IMG/VR virus record: IMGVR_UViG_3300042387_000156
Coordinates: 1-40,913 of that record
Length of the DNA stretch: 40,913 nucleotides
Strand: one strand, 5' to 3'
DNA from: a virus
Below, in pieces: positions 15,331 through 23,362 of this stretch (position 1 is the first letter of the stretch; each line of letters opens with the position of its first letter). The translations under genes and the position numbers were made by a program. The notes beneath the pieces were generated by a model, which was not told the DNA's origin, did no database searches, and saw only the letters and a list, made by a program, of their open reading frames with translations.

Positions 15331-16479
15331 TTGACATTTAATACTGGGCCAACGTATCAGTCTCAAGCAGAGCAATTAAAACAGGTACAAGCAGAAGGTG
15401 GATTTGAATTAAAGTCCAGACTCTACGCAGATCCTGCTGCTTATTCTAAGGCTATTGGTAACTACCTATTAGAGTGGCGCAATACCTCTCAAGAAGGTTT
15501 CCAGAATAAACTAGATTATATTCAAGCCTTGCTTCGTGGCAGTAACTTGTCTTCTGATGATACCCCTAGAGGTGTATTTGGAGTTAAAGATACCGCAGCC
15601 TTAAAAGATGCTTCTTTAATTGCCCTTCAAAATGGTATTCCATTTATACAGGTACTAGAAGAATTATATAAAAATAAAGGTGGCGGCGGTACTGCCAAGT
15701 TTAGCAAGCAGGTAGCCACATCTATTAAGTTGATTGATCCTACAGATGCCAAGGCTAGCCTATCAGATGCTTACTACCAAGCATTCGGCGCCTTCCCTTC
15801 TGATGCTCAAATTAAAAATTACATGAACCTTTACAACGCTGAGGCTAAGCGTCAAAAGGGTAAGTCTATTACAACCTACAATACAAGTGGAACTGTTACT
15901 ACTCAACAGACTACTACTATGGATGAAGGTTTTACAGAGAAAGAACAACAGAAGTTCTTGGCTGAATACCTTGTAAAGAATTACGATATGACTTCTAGTG
16001 AAGAACTTGGCGGTACAGCAAAGAGTTTATATGATGCCATTGTTGGCACCTATGCTGCTAATTACCTAGATGAACCTGACTTCGAAACAGTAACTGGAGT
16101 AATTAAGAATGTTCTTTCATCATCTGATGATAAGACCGCTACTCAACAATTAGAGACCTTCTTACAGCAAGGTCGTAAGATTGCATCAAAGCAGTGGTTA
16201 GGTCTTGAGAAAGAACTATCTGCTGGAGAAAACATCTCTACATACACAACCCCTTTGGCTAAGTCATTAACTAAGTTATTTGGTAGAACAGTTAATTATG
16301 ATGATCCTTTAATTAAGAAGGCTATTAACTTCAAAGATGAAAAGGGTGTATATCGTATGATGAATGAAATTGAATTGTCAGCAGCAGCAGAATCAGATCC
16401 TAGATACGCAGTAAGTTCTGGAGCCATTAATAAGGCTACCAGTTTGGCTGATAAAATTGCAACAGCATTGGGAGAGTAA
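15331..16479 (+). CDS. Hypothetical virion protein following the giant protein
   Basis: This encodes 382 residues from a TTG start at 15331, with AGAGGA 5 nt upstream. It is helix-rich, with a Gln-rich N-terminus (YQSQAEQLKQVQAEGGFELK), a Gly-rich hinge (NKGGGGTAK) near 117 and a Thr/Gln linker near 189-198. No catalytic motif is visible. It is coupled to its neighbours: 1 bp after the giant gene and TAATG overlap with the next. It probably belongs to the same virion substructure, perhaps an internal core or ejection complex. Confidence 0.8.
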   Translation: MTFNTGPTYQSQAEQLKQVQAEGGFELKSRLYADPAAYSKAIGNYLLEWRNTSQEGFQNKLDYIQALLRGSNLSSDDTPRGVFGVKDTAALKDASLIALQNGIPFIQVLEELYKNKGGGGTAKFSKQVATSIKLIDPTDAKASLSDAYYQAFGAFPSDAQIKNYMNLYNAEAKRQKGKSITTYNTSGTVTTQQTTTMDEGFTEKEQQKFLAEYLVKNYDMTSSEELGGTAKSLYDAIVGTYAANYLDEPDFETVTGVIKNVLSSSDDKTATQQLETFLQQGRKIASKQWLGLEKELSAGENISTYTTPLAKSLTKLFGRTVNYDDPLIKKAINFKDEKGVYRMMNEIELSAAAESDPRYAVSSGAINKATSLADKIATALGE

Positions 16480-17786
16480 TGGCTATTAGTTCAGAAACCA
16501 AAAGAGAAAATGCTGCTGCAGCAAGAGCGGTTAAACCTACTACTGTAACTACTCAAACACCTGTTGTTACTCCTAAGCCTAAGCCTGCCCCTATTCCTGC
16601 ACCTAGGACTCAAGCACAGATTTCTGCAGACTATAAAAAGATTTCTGAAATTCTTGGAACTATGCAAACAAATCTTCCAAAGATTCAATCAAATCTTGCT
16701 GCTTTTGCAGCAAACTCTGGCGTAACACTTGACTCTTCAGGAAATGTAGTTACTGTTACAGTACTTTCTAGTTCATACTCAGGTATTGGTAAAGATCGTA
16801 CAAGAACTGATAGAATGTCAGATGGCTCAACTAGAACCTTTTCTGATCCAGACCCTACCTATCAAGAGCCAGTAACTGGTACAACCAACCTACAGGTTAT
16901 TAAATCTACACTAAAGGGACGTGGGCTTCCAGCCACACTAGTAGATGATTCTATGGCATTCTTAACCGCTCTACAAAAAGAGGGTTTAGACGAAGAGGGT
17001 ATTGTCGAGATCTATCTAAACAACAAAGATTATACGACTAAAGCAGGTACAACAATTACCTCACCATTCTACGCTAAGTATGGTTTCTTTAATGATAAAG
17101 TTACAGATCCTTATAGTGCTAAAGACTTGTTCCAGACTGTAGAAGGATATAAGGCTACTGCCACTAAATATGCTTTAGATACTAAATTTACAAGTAATGA
17201 TTATATTCAATCATACTTAACAAACAAGGTAAGCGTTAAGGCATTTGATGAGAATGCTAATACTGCTCGACTGCTTGCTATTACATCAGATCCTAATAGA
17301 ATTAAGGCATTGACTGATCTTGGTTACATCTCAGGAGCACAGAACCTTACAGACTTCTACTTAGATCAAACCATAGGTACAGAGCAAATGAAGCAGAGAG
17401 TTAATACTGCAGCCGTTGCAATTGAAGCAGTCCGTCGTTCTAACGCTGCTACTGGTATCGTAGTTAATACAGATAACATTAAGAAGTATGGCGCTGAACT
17501 TACAGCCAAGGGCTTAAGCGAGAACGAAATTGCAGCACTTGCATCTAAGGGATACGAAAATATTGCAGCATCCCTAGCACCTGCTACGAAACTATCTGGT
17601 ATCTATGAAGGTGCAAATGCAGCAAAGACATCTACTATTCAAGCAGAACTTGAAGAAGAGCAATTCCGTGGAATTGAAAAAGAACGATTCAAGCGTTTAT
17701 CTGAACAAGAACAAATGTCCTTTAGAAGACAGTCTGGATTAACTGGTCAGTCCCTAAGGACTACACCAATCTCTGGACAATACTAA
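16479..17786 (+). CDS. Hypothetical virion protein
   Basis: This encodes 435 residues. An N-terminal basic segment leads to a Pro/Lys linker (TPVVTPKPKPAPIPAPR, about 27-43), then mostly helical sequence with a charged C-terminus (ELEEEQFRGIEKERFKRLSE) that looks coiled-coil. No known domain is recognised. It ends the group of three large proteins between the protease and the scaffold. A 120-bp gap with small hairpins follows, so a separate capsid transcript is possible. Confidence 0.8.
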   Translation: MAISSETKRENAAAARAVKPTTVTTQTPVVTPKPKPAPIPAPRTQAQISADYKKISEILGTMQTNLPKIQSNLAAFAANSGVTLDSSGNVVTVTVLSSSYSGIGKDRTRTDRMSDGSTRTFSDPDPTYQEPVTGTTNLQVIKSTLKGRGLPATLVDDSMAFLTALQKEGLDEEGIVEIYLNNKDYTTKAGTTITSPFYAKYGFFNDKVTDPYSAKDLFQTVEGYKATATKYALDTKFTSNDYIQSYLTNKVSVKAFDENANTARLLAITSDPNRIKALTDLGYISGAQNLTDFYLDQTIGTEQMKQRVNTAAVAIEAVRRSNAATGIVVNTDNIKKYGAELTAKGLSENEIAALASKGYENIAASLAPATKLSGIYEGANAAKTSTIQAELEEEQFRGIEKERFKRLSEQEQMSFRRQSGLTGQSLRTTPISGQY

Positions 17787-17798
17787 CTAGATTCCCGA

Positions 17799-17835
17799 CA
17801 TGGAGCCATCGGTCCATGCGGTGTATAAAACCGAT
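17799..17835. promoter_or_regulatory. Overlapping inverted repeats before the scaffold gene
   Basis: CATGGA (17799-17804) pairs with TCCATG (17813-17818), and ATCGGT (17808-17813) pairs with ACCGAT (17830-17835). The two stems overlap and are alternatives. They lie in the 120-bp gap 17787-17906, the largest within the head genes apart from the terL leader. A leader element or operator for the capsid transcript is possible; no clear -35/-10 pair is seen. Confidence 0.4.
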
Positions 17836-17906
17836 AGTACGAGCCATTATAGATGCCCCTATCTTTAATGAGGCGTACGCCAACTACTAACAAGGGAGAA
17901 GTTGCT

Positions 17907-18392
17907 ATGAGCAACAACCGCGATAACTACTGGGATGAAGATGAAGAAGATGATGACGTCAATGTGGCAACATTTGATTCAGATACAGACCTTGTAAAGA
18001 AACTACGCAAGGCCTTAAAGGTCGAGCAAAAGAGAAACAAGGATCTGGAGTCCACTTTAGGTGAACTCAGTAAATCCCAAAGAGAGCGGGTTTTGAAGGA
18101 TGTATTTGCATCCCGTGGCGTAAACCCAAAAGTTGCCGCTTTCGTTCCAAGTGATCTAGATGCTTCGGAAGAAGCAATTTCATCTTGGTTGGAACAGAAC
18201 GCTGAAATATTCGGTGTTCAAGTACAACCTAGAAAAGAAGTAGATTCTCGAGATGTAGCATCTATTCGTCAAATGGACAATGTAACAACAGGGGCTTTAT
18301 CCCCCGACAAGGCTGAGGATATGGGTATTAAAATCCAATCTGCTCAATCTGCCGAAGATATTCTAAACCTAATCTACGGTTCACAATCGTAG
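17907..18392 (+). CDS. Capsid scaffold-like protein
   Basis: This encodes 161 residues from the ATG at 17907, which has GGGAG 8 nt upstream; the frame is open 18 codons further but without a ribosome site. The N-terminus is extremely acidic (NYWDEDEEDDDVNVATFDSD); then comes a Lys-rich coiled coil (about 35-65) and a compact C-terminal part. An acidic, helical protein of this size directly before the capsid gene fits a scaffolding protein that guides shell assembly and is removed later, perhaps by the Ntn protease. There is no sequence motif that proves this. Confidence 0.7.
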   Translation: MSNNRDNYWDEDEEDDDVNVATFDSDTDLVKKLRKALKVEQKRNKDLESTLGELSKSQRERVLKDVFASRGVNPKVAAFVPSDLDASEEAISSWLEQNAEIFGVQVQPRKEVDSRDVASIRQMDNVTTGALSPDKAEDMGIKIQSAQSAEDILNLIYGSQS

Positions 18393-18424
18393 TAATTTCA
18401 CACTAACCGAAAGGATATGACTAA

Positions 18425-19405
18425 ATGTCATTATTTACCGCTGCTGCGTTGCCTTCAGGGCAAGCAGGCACAGTGGTCGGTGCTAACCTTGTAACACAGG
18501 CGTATGATCGTCTCGTAGAGTTTGCTCTTCGTTCCGTACCATCATTCCGTCAAGTTGCTGATAAGAAGCCCGTATCACAAACACACGCTGGTTCAAGCGT
18601 GCTATTCCAGATCTACAACGATTTGGCAGTAAAGACATCTACACTAACTGAAACAGTTGACGTAGATGCAGTAGCAGTACCTGCTACAACAAGCGTTGCT
18701 GTAACTCTAAACGAGTACGGTAACTCAATCATCTCAACACGTAAGTTAGATTTATTCTCACTTGCAGATGTAGAGCCAGCACTTGCTAACATTGTTGCTT
18801 ACAACTTGAACGATTCTCTTGATGAAGTTATCAAGGGAGTTCTTGCAGGTGGCACAAAAGTTATCCGCGAAATCGCTGGAGCAATCTCAACTGCTGCCGT
18901 AACAGGTGTATCTGCAACAGATACCTTGAAGGCAAAAGACATCCGCTACGTAGTAGCGAAGATGCGTGCAGCAAACGTAGTTCCACGTCGTGGAAGCCTA
19001 TTTGCTTCATACATCCACCCAGAAGTTTCACACGATCTTCGTGCAGAAACAGGAACTGCTTCATGGCGTCAACCTGCAGAGTACGTAAACCCAGCAGGCA
19101 TTTACGCAGGCGAGATTGGAACTTTTGAAGGCGTTGCTTTCATCGAGTCTCCACGTCTACCTAACTCACAAGCAGGCGCAGGTTCAGGCACAACACAAAC
19201 TCGTGTGTACGACACATTTATCATGGGTCAACAAGCACTAGCAGAGGCTGTTGCTGAAGAGCCACACACTGTAATTGGTCCAGTGACCGACAAGTTGATG
19301 CGTCTACGCCCAATCGGCTGGTACGGAGTATTAGGTTGGAACCTATACCGTCCAGACGCTCTATGGCGTATTCAGACTGCATCAGCAGTTCGTCCAGCGG
19401 CTTAA
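18425..19405 (+). CDS. Major capsid protein, N4-gp56-like
   Basis: This encodes 326 residues. Features of the N4-gp56 capsid family are VTLNEYGNSIISTRKLDLFS (about 97-116), an IHPEV segment after a RGSLFASY strand, and IGTFEGVAFIES near 236-247. This family has the HK97 fold and forms the icosahedral shell. It follows a scaffold-like gene, has AAAGGAT upstream, and is trailed by a stable hairpin. Codons end in C more often than in neighbouring genes, as expected for the most highly made virion protein. Confidence in the capsid role is high; the exact subfamily is less sure. Confidence 0.88.
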   Translation: MSLFTAAALPSGQAGTVVGANLVTQAYDRLVEFALRSVPSFRQVADKKPVSQTHAGSSVLFQIYNDLAVKTSTLTETVDVDAVAVPATTSVAVTLNEYGNSIISTRKLDLFSLADVEPALANIVAYNLNDSLDEVIKGVLAGGTKVIREIAGAISTAAVTGVSATDTLKAKDIRYVVAKMRAANVVPRRGSLFASYIHPEVSHDLRAETGTASWRQPAEYVNPAGIYAGEIGTFEGVAFIESPRLPNSQAGAGSGTTQTRVYDTFIMGQQALAEAVAEEPHTVIGPVTDKLMRLRPIGWYGVLGWNLYRPDALWRIQTASAVRPAA

Positions 19406-19420
19406 TCTAAGTAATTAGAT

Positions 19421-19452
19421 AGATGGGGCTAGGGGCAACTCTAGCCCTATCT
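19421..19452 (+). terminator. Stable hairpin trailing the capsid gene
   Basis: AGATGGGGCTAG (19421-19432) and CTAGCCCTATCT (19441-19452) form a 12-bp stem (one G-U in RNA) with an 8-base loop. No run of T follows, so it may protect the 3' end of capsid mRNA or terminate partially rather than fully. It lies 16 bases after the capsid stop. Confidence 0.65.
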
Positions 19453-19474
19453 GTAAAACTACTAAGGAGAACAA

Positions 19475-19747
19475 ATGCCAACTTATAAATATTACTTCGA
19501 AACACCATATGTTATGGAAGGTCCAGCAGGGTACAATAGGCTACACTATCGCATGAAGTTAAAACGTGGTGTATCAGTACTTAAGGAGAATGGCGTTTAT
19601 CGTGAGGCACGTTATCCATACATTGATGAATTAAATGCAGCCCAAGCCTACTACCTAGGTGGAAGTAAATATGAAGTTTCCCTTGCTGAGAAGACATCTT
19701 TAGAAGCAGCGGGATATACAATAGAAACAATAACGATAGCAGACTAG
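19475..19747 (+). CDS. Hypothetical small virion-cluster protein
   Basis: This encodes 90 residues beginning MPTYKYYFETPYVMEGPAGY and ending EAAGYTIETITIAD. AAGGAG precedes the ATG at optimal distance. It looks like a compact mixed alpha/beta protein rich in Tyr; no family recognised. It lies just after the capsid gene, where decoration or head-completion proteins are common, so such a role is possible but not shown. Confidence 0.8.
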   Translation: MPTYKYYFETPYVMEGPAGYNRLHYRMKLKRGVSVLKENGVYREARYPYIDELNAAQAYYLGGSKYEVSLAEKTSLEAAGYTIETITIAD

Positions 19748-19759
19748 GGATAACAGGGA

Positions 19760-20035
19760 ATGTCTTTACACAGAGAGAGAACACATCCAGTAGAAGTTGA
19801 TGGATGTTTTGGTTGCAAGATTTCCGCTTTACAGTTGAATCCAGGCGAGGCATCTACTCGTACTAGCATGTCAACTAAGAAGTGGGATGGGGAGTTACAG
19901 GCCTACCGTAATGCACGTGCTCAAGGTATACAACCTGCCTCTACACAGATGAAAGATATAAACGCAGCAGTTGCTGCATCAAACCACTTCGGCAAAGCGT
20001 TTAAAGCCGATGAACCAGGAAGAGGAATAATCTAA
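19760..20035 (+). CDS. Hypothetical protein with CxxC
   Basis: This encodes 91 residues. A single CFGC pair lies at about 16-19 (GCFGCKIS), followed by charged helical sequence ending in GRGII. One Cys pair plus His8 could bind metal, but this is weak. The ribosome site is the purine run of AGGGATAACAGGGA just upstream; that stretch also resembles a homing-endonuclease site (see findings). The TAA overlaps the ATG of the next tiny gene (TAATG). Confidence 0.75.
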   Translation: MSLHRERTHPVEVDGCFGCKISALQLNPGEASTRTSMSTKKWDGELQAYRNARAQGIQPASTQMKDINAAVAASNHFGKAFKADEPGRGII

Positions 20036-20163
20036 TGCCAAAAGTAAACGGAAAAGAATTTGCTTACACAGCAAAAGGAATGGCTATGGCCAAAAAAGAA
20101 GCAAAGAAAACAGGCAAGAAAATGGTTATGAAGAAAATGAAGAAAATGGGAAAGAAGAAGTAA
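20035..20163 (+). CDS. 42-residue Lys/Met-rich basic protein
   Basis: This tiny gene begins MPKVNGKEFAYTAKGMAMAK and continues as runs of Lys with Met and Ala (KKMKKMGKKK at the end). About 40% of residues are Lys. Start and stop are coupled to the neighbours (TAATG overlap; next ATG 1 base after TAA). The start MPKVxGKxFxYTAKG is, from my recollection, a recurring pattern in small basic proteins of aquatic phages. It probably binds nucleic acid or is packed in the head; function is unproven. Confidence 0.72.
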   Translation: MPKVNGKEFAYTAKGMAMAKKEAKKTGKKMVMKKMKKMGKKK

Positions 20164-20164
20164 T

Positions 20165-20578
20165 ATGGACAAAAAGAATGAAAAAATGAAAAATTTGCCA
20201 AAAGTTAAACCAGTGCCAGCCGTAAGCAAGAATATGGCTTCAAGTTTTCGCTCATCTGGAGATGACAAATCTCGTCAAAATAAAAACTTTCTATCATCTG
20301 TTGCTGGACGTATTGGCCTAGTTGCTAGAGAATTTCGTGATATTCCTACGGCTGTTGGTACTGGCTTGGTTGCTTCAATTGACAGAAACCAAGGTGGCAA
20401 ACCTGGATCAGAGTACCTACAGAAGATTGTAGACAATGATACTCGTGCTGACTGGAATACTCGTCGCCAAGTTAAAGAGGCAGTTAAGTCTATTACTGGC
20501 AAAAAGGGTACACGATCTGACCAAATTGTAGGCGGTAAGTATATAAACAAAACGCCTAAGAAAAAAGTAACTAGGTAA
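20165..20578 (+). CDS. Hypothetical basic protein
   Basis: This encodes 137 residues, rich in Lys and Arg throughout, with a Lys-rich tail (KYINKTPKKKVTR). The central part (AGRIGLVAREFRDIPTAVGT) is more hydrophobic and could be a folded core. No known domain. It is one of five consecutive or near-consecutive basic proteins between the capsid and connector genes. Confidence 0.75.
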   Translation: MDKKNEKMKNLPKVKPVPAVSKNMASSFRSSGDDKSRQNKNFLSSVAGRIGLVAREFRDIPTAVGTGLVASIDRNQGGKPGSEYLQKIVDNDTRADWNTRRQVKEAVKSITGKKGTRSDQIVGGKYINKTPKKKVTR

Positions 20579-20603
20579 TTCCACAAAGACAGGGGAATAG
20601 TTT

Positions 20604-21332
20604 ATGAGACAAAAGCAAGAAACAGTATCGCTAGCATGGTGTGATAACGGCAACGTAGACGGCATGTTTATGCTTGGGGTAACCGATGTGTTACTTCAAT
20701 CAGGTATTAAGTTTGAGTCAACTATCCGTAGTGGTGGTAATCAGATCGCTAGACAGCGTGATCGGTTAATCAACCATTGGTATGATTCTAATAAATCAGA
20801 GTGGCTACTATGGGTAGACTCAGATGTAGTAATCAATCCAGAGATATTTATGAAACTTTGGAATGTTAAAGACAAGTACTCAAAGCCTATGATTACTGGA
20901 GTTTATTTTACTTCAGATAATCCTGAGGAACCTCTAATGATTCCAATGCCTACTATCTTCAAGTTTGCTGATGAAGGTGGCAGAGTATTCTCTAAGAGAA
21001 TCCATCCTATGCCAGTAGATCAACTAATTCAGGTTGATGCAGCAGGTATGGGACTCCTCTTGATGCACAGAAGCGTAGTCAAGAAGATTAGAGATGATAA
21101 GGGCGATATTCGCTTATTTGCCGAACAGGGCAAGGCTGATAGTTTCGTAGGAGAAGATATCTACTTCTTTGCTATATGTCATCAAGTAAAGATTCCATTA
21201 TGGTGTCATACAGGAGCCTTGGCTCCACACATGAAGAGATTCTCATTTGATGTTCACTACTACAATGCAATATTTGGAGGAAAGAAAAATGGCGACACCA
21301 GCGTGGACTCGCAAAGAGGGCAAGAATCCTAA
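20604..21332 (+). CDS. GT-A type glycosyltransferase in head gene cluster
   Basis: This encodes 242 residues. The pattern of a GT-A fold transferase is visible: an N-terminal nucleotide-sugar part with SGGNQIARQRDRLINHWY (43-60), then the metal-binding WVDSD (70-74, Asp72-x-Asp74), a GAGMG-like acceptor loop (AAGMGLLL, 146-153), VGEDIYFF (182-189) with a probable catalytic Glu/Asp, and a late His (H202/H209). Such enzymes move a sugar from a nucleotide donor to protein, glycan or DNA. The position among virion genes suggests glycosylation of capsid or fibres, but host glycan or DNA targets are possible. The 3' end overlaps the next gene by 44 bases. Confidence 0.75.
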   Translation: MRQKQETVSLAWCDNGNVDGMFMLGVTDVLLQSGIKFESTIRSGGNQIARQRDRLINHWYDSNKSEWLLWVDSDVVINPEIFMKLWNVKDKYSKPMITGVYFTSDNPEEPLMIPMPTIFKFADEGGRVFSKRIHPMPVDQLIQVDAAGMGLLLMHRSVVKKIRDDKGDIRLFAEQGKADSFVGEDIYFFAICHQVKIPLWCHTGALAPHMKRFSFDVHYYNAIFGGKKNGDTSVDSQRGQES

Positions 21333-21564
21333 AGGCGGATTAAACGCCAAGGGAAGAGCCTCTGCAAAAGCGGCAGGTATGAATCTTAAGCCACCTGTAA
21401 AAAAGGCTGAGGCTAAGAAGTCACCTAAGTCTGCTGCAAGACGTAAGTCTTTCTGTAGCCGTATGTGCGGAATGAAGTCTAAACTTACTTCTGCTAAAAC
21501 TGCTAGAGATCCTAACTCTAGAATTAATAAATCACTTCGAGCATGGGACTGTAACTGCGGATGA
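21289..21564 (+). CDS. DUF6321-like small basic phage protein
   Basis: This encodes 91 residues from the ATG at 21289, preceded by GGAGG; an ATG at 21247 lacks a ribosome site. The start PAWTRKEGKNPKGGLNAKGR, followed by ASAKAAGMNLKPP and later RRKSFCSRMCGMKSKL, matches a conserved small phage protein family I recall as DUF6321. It is Lys-rich, with Cys in CSRMC and WDCNC that could bind zinc. Function is unknown. It overlaps the transferase end and the next start (ATGA). Confidence 0.75.
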   Translation: MATPAWTRKEGKNPKGGLNAKGRASAKAAGMNLKPPVKKAEAKKSPKSAARRKSFCSRMCGMKSKLTSAKTARDPNSRINKSLRAWDCNCG

Positions 21565-21722
21565 AAAAACAATTTTGGGATAAGAAGAACCCTAAGAAAA
21601 CTTCTAAGAAATTAACATCAAGTCAAAAGAGTGCCGCTAAAGCAAGGGCAAAGGCAGCAGGTAGGCCTTACCCAAATCTAGTAGATAACGCTGCAGTAGC
21701 CAGAAAATCAACCAAGAAATAG
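21561..21722 (+). CDS. 53-residue basic protein
   Basis: This begins MKKQFWDKKNPKKTSKKLTS and continues with SAAKARAKAAGRPYPNLVDN. Over a third of residues are Lys or Arg. The ATG overlaps the previous stop as ATGA. The AAKARAKAAGRPYPN pattern resembles short DNA-binding peptides seen in phage virion clusters. Function unproven. Confidence 0.72.
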   Translation: MKKQFWDKKNPKKTSKKLTSSQKSAAKARAKAAGRPYPNLVDNAAVARKSTKK

Positions 21723-21734
21723 CGAGGAAATACA

Positions 21735-22181
21735 ATGAACATCAATGACAACAGCGAAGTAGATCTAGCGATTCAAAGAGTTAATCTTGCAATTGCTGCT
21801 AGCGATCTAAGAGCAACCACTGCTAAGTTAACAAAATTAGCAAAAGCAACTAAGTCACGCACTAACTATGCAAGCCGTAATAACCAAGGAAAAGCATTTA
21901 AGCCTAATGGTGTAACAATGCCTACTATGGCTAGTCCTCGTGCTACAGAGCGTGTAGATAGAATTACTAAATCTAGCCCTCGTGCCACAGAACGTGTAGA
22001 TAGACTTGCTAAGTCTAGTCCTCGTGCTGCTGAACGTGCTAATACAAAGGCTCCAAAAAAAGATACATCTTTCAAAAAGGCTGGTATCTTGCCTGCGTTA
22101 ACTTCTCCTGAGGCTAAAAAATTCCGTGATACTTTTAATAAAAAAGGACTTCTCCCAGCACTACGTTCACGTGGTAAGTAA
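21735..22181 (+). CDS. Basic protein with three 14-residue tandem repeats
   Basis: This encodes 148 residues. Residues ~67-105 carry three tandem copies of SPRATERVDR[IL][TA]KS, the third decayed (SPRAAERANT). The DNA repeats of about 42 bp lie at 21937-22060. A second repeated element, KKAGILPAL/KKGLLPAL, occurs in the C-terminus. The protein is Lys/Arg-rich, like histone H1-type tails. AGCGAGGAAA provides the ribosome site. It may bind DNA or RNA in the head; no known family. Confidence 0.78.
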   Translation: MNINDNSEVDLAIQRVNLAIAASDLRATTAKLTKLAKATKSRTNYASRNNQGKAFKPNGVTMPTMASPRATERVDRITKSSPRATERVDRLAKSSPRAAERANTKAPKKDTSFKKAGILPALTSPEAKKFRDTFNKKGLLPALRSRGK

Positions 22182-22190
22182 GGAACTCAA

Positions 22191-22463
22191 ATGGCCGTCG
22201 GAACTCTCGGTTCTACATTTAGTGCTGAATTAAATCGTCTTGCTAATGGTGGCACTTACCCTGCCATCTTAGCCTATAAAGGCGATCAAGAAGCAGCCAA
22301 CGTATGGGCAGGCACAACTGGTGAAAGTTTACAGGGTGCTCTCAATCGTAAGGCTGGTAAAACAGACCCAACAACATTTTTAGACCTCAATGGTATTTGT
22401 AACTTACTTGGTACAACAAGTGACTTAGAAGCACCTGAAGCCCTTAGAAGGATATCCTCTTAA
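22191..22463 (+). CDS. Hypothetical conserved virion-cluster protein
   Basis: This encodes 90 residues (MAVGTLGSTFSAELNRLANG to EALRRISS). AAGGAA precedes the ATG. The pattern GTYPAILAYKGDQEAANVW then ALNRKAG resembles short proteins seen next to connector genes in actinophages, but I cannot name a family. The stop overlaps the next ATG (TAATG), so it is coupled to the connector/tail gene. Confidence 0.78.
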   Translation: MAVGTLGSTFSAELNRLANGGTYPAILAYKGDQEAANVWAGTTGESLQGALNRKAGKTDPTTFLDLNGICNLLGTTSDLEAPEALRRISS

Positions 22464-23362
22464 TGACAACGACCTATGCCAATCTTGTAGACGATGTGCT
22501 ACTTAACCTATCAGGTTATACACTTCGTCAAGATAGAACTACACATTTAACTGGTAACATTACCTCATCTAGCACAACACTTAACCTCGCAAGTGTTAGC
22601 AATATTGGCAAGGGTCTCGTTGAGATTGACGATGAACTAATTTGGATCGATTCATATGACCGTATTTCTAATACTGCGGTTGTTCCCCCGTATGGTCGTG
22701 GCTACAATGGTACGGTTGCTACTAGCCATACTGCCAATACGAAGGTCACAGTTGCGCCATCTTTTCCTAAAATTGTGGTAAAGAAGAGTATCAATGATAC
22801 AATTGATGCAGTATTTCCTAAACTATTTGCTGTAGGAACACACACATTTACTTTACAAGCAACTAAGACTACCTACGAAATTCCTGCAGATGTACAAACT
22901 GTGCTTTATGTCTCATGGAGTGTAGTTGGTCCATCTAATGAATGGCTTCCAGTTAAATCTTGGCGCCACGATCCATTGGCTAATGCTACTAGTTTTACTA
23001 CTAGAAACAGCGTCTCTGTATATGACAGAATAAGCCCAGGAAGAACTGTACAAGTTTATTATTTAAAGAAGCCTTCTACACTGTCATCATCTAGTGATGT
23101 TTTTGAAACAGTAACTGGACTGCCTTCATCCTGTAAGGATGTAATTATGTACGGTGCTGCTTACCGCTTAGCATCTTTTATTGATCCAGGTAGACTTACA
23201 TATACATCTGCTGAGGCAGATAATACAGACACCAAGATCCAATATGGCTCTGGTGCGTCTACTGCTCGTTTCTTGCTTGCTCTATTTACCCAAAGACTAA
23301 CAGAGGAATCTGAAAAACTCCGTGATGTCTATCCATCCAAAATCCACTATACGAGGTACTAA
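22463..23362 (+). CDS. Head-tail connector or tail-tube-like structural protein
   Basis: This encodes 299 residues. The N-terminus (TTYANLVDDVLLNLSGYT) is typical of head-tail adaptor proteins. The middle has beta-rich Ser/Thr segments with a YGRGYNGT turn; the C-terminus has a long helix pair (CKDVIMYGAAYRLASFI and ARFLLALFTQRLTEESEKL). This architecture resembles adaptor proteins such as podoviral tail tubular protein A, but the match is by general layout only. It begins the tail module. Confidence 0.6.
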   Translation: MTTTYANLVDDVLLNLSGYTLRQDRTTHLTGNITSSSTTLNLASVSNIGKGLVEIDDELIWIDSYDRISNTAVVPPYGRGYNGTVATSHTANTKVTVAPSFPKIVVKKSINDTIDAVFPKLFAVGTHTFTLQATKTTYEIPADVQTVLYVSWSVVGPSNEWLPVKSWRHDPLANATSFTTRNSVSVYDRISPGRTVQVYYLKKPSTLSSSSDVFETVTGLPSSCKDVIMYGAAYRLASFIDPGRLTYTSAEADNTDTKIQYGSGASTARFLLALFTQRLTEESEKLRDVYPSKIHYTRY

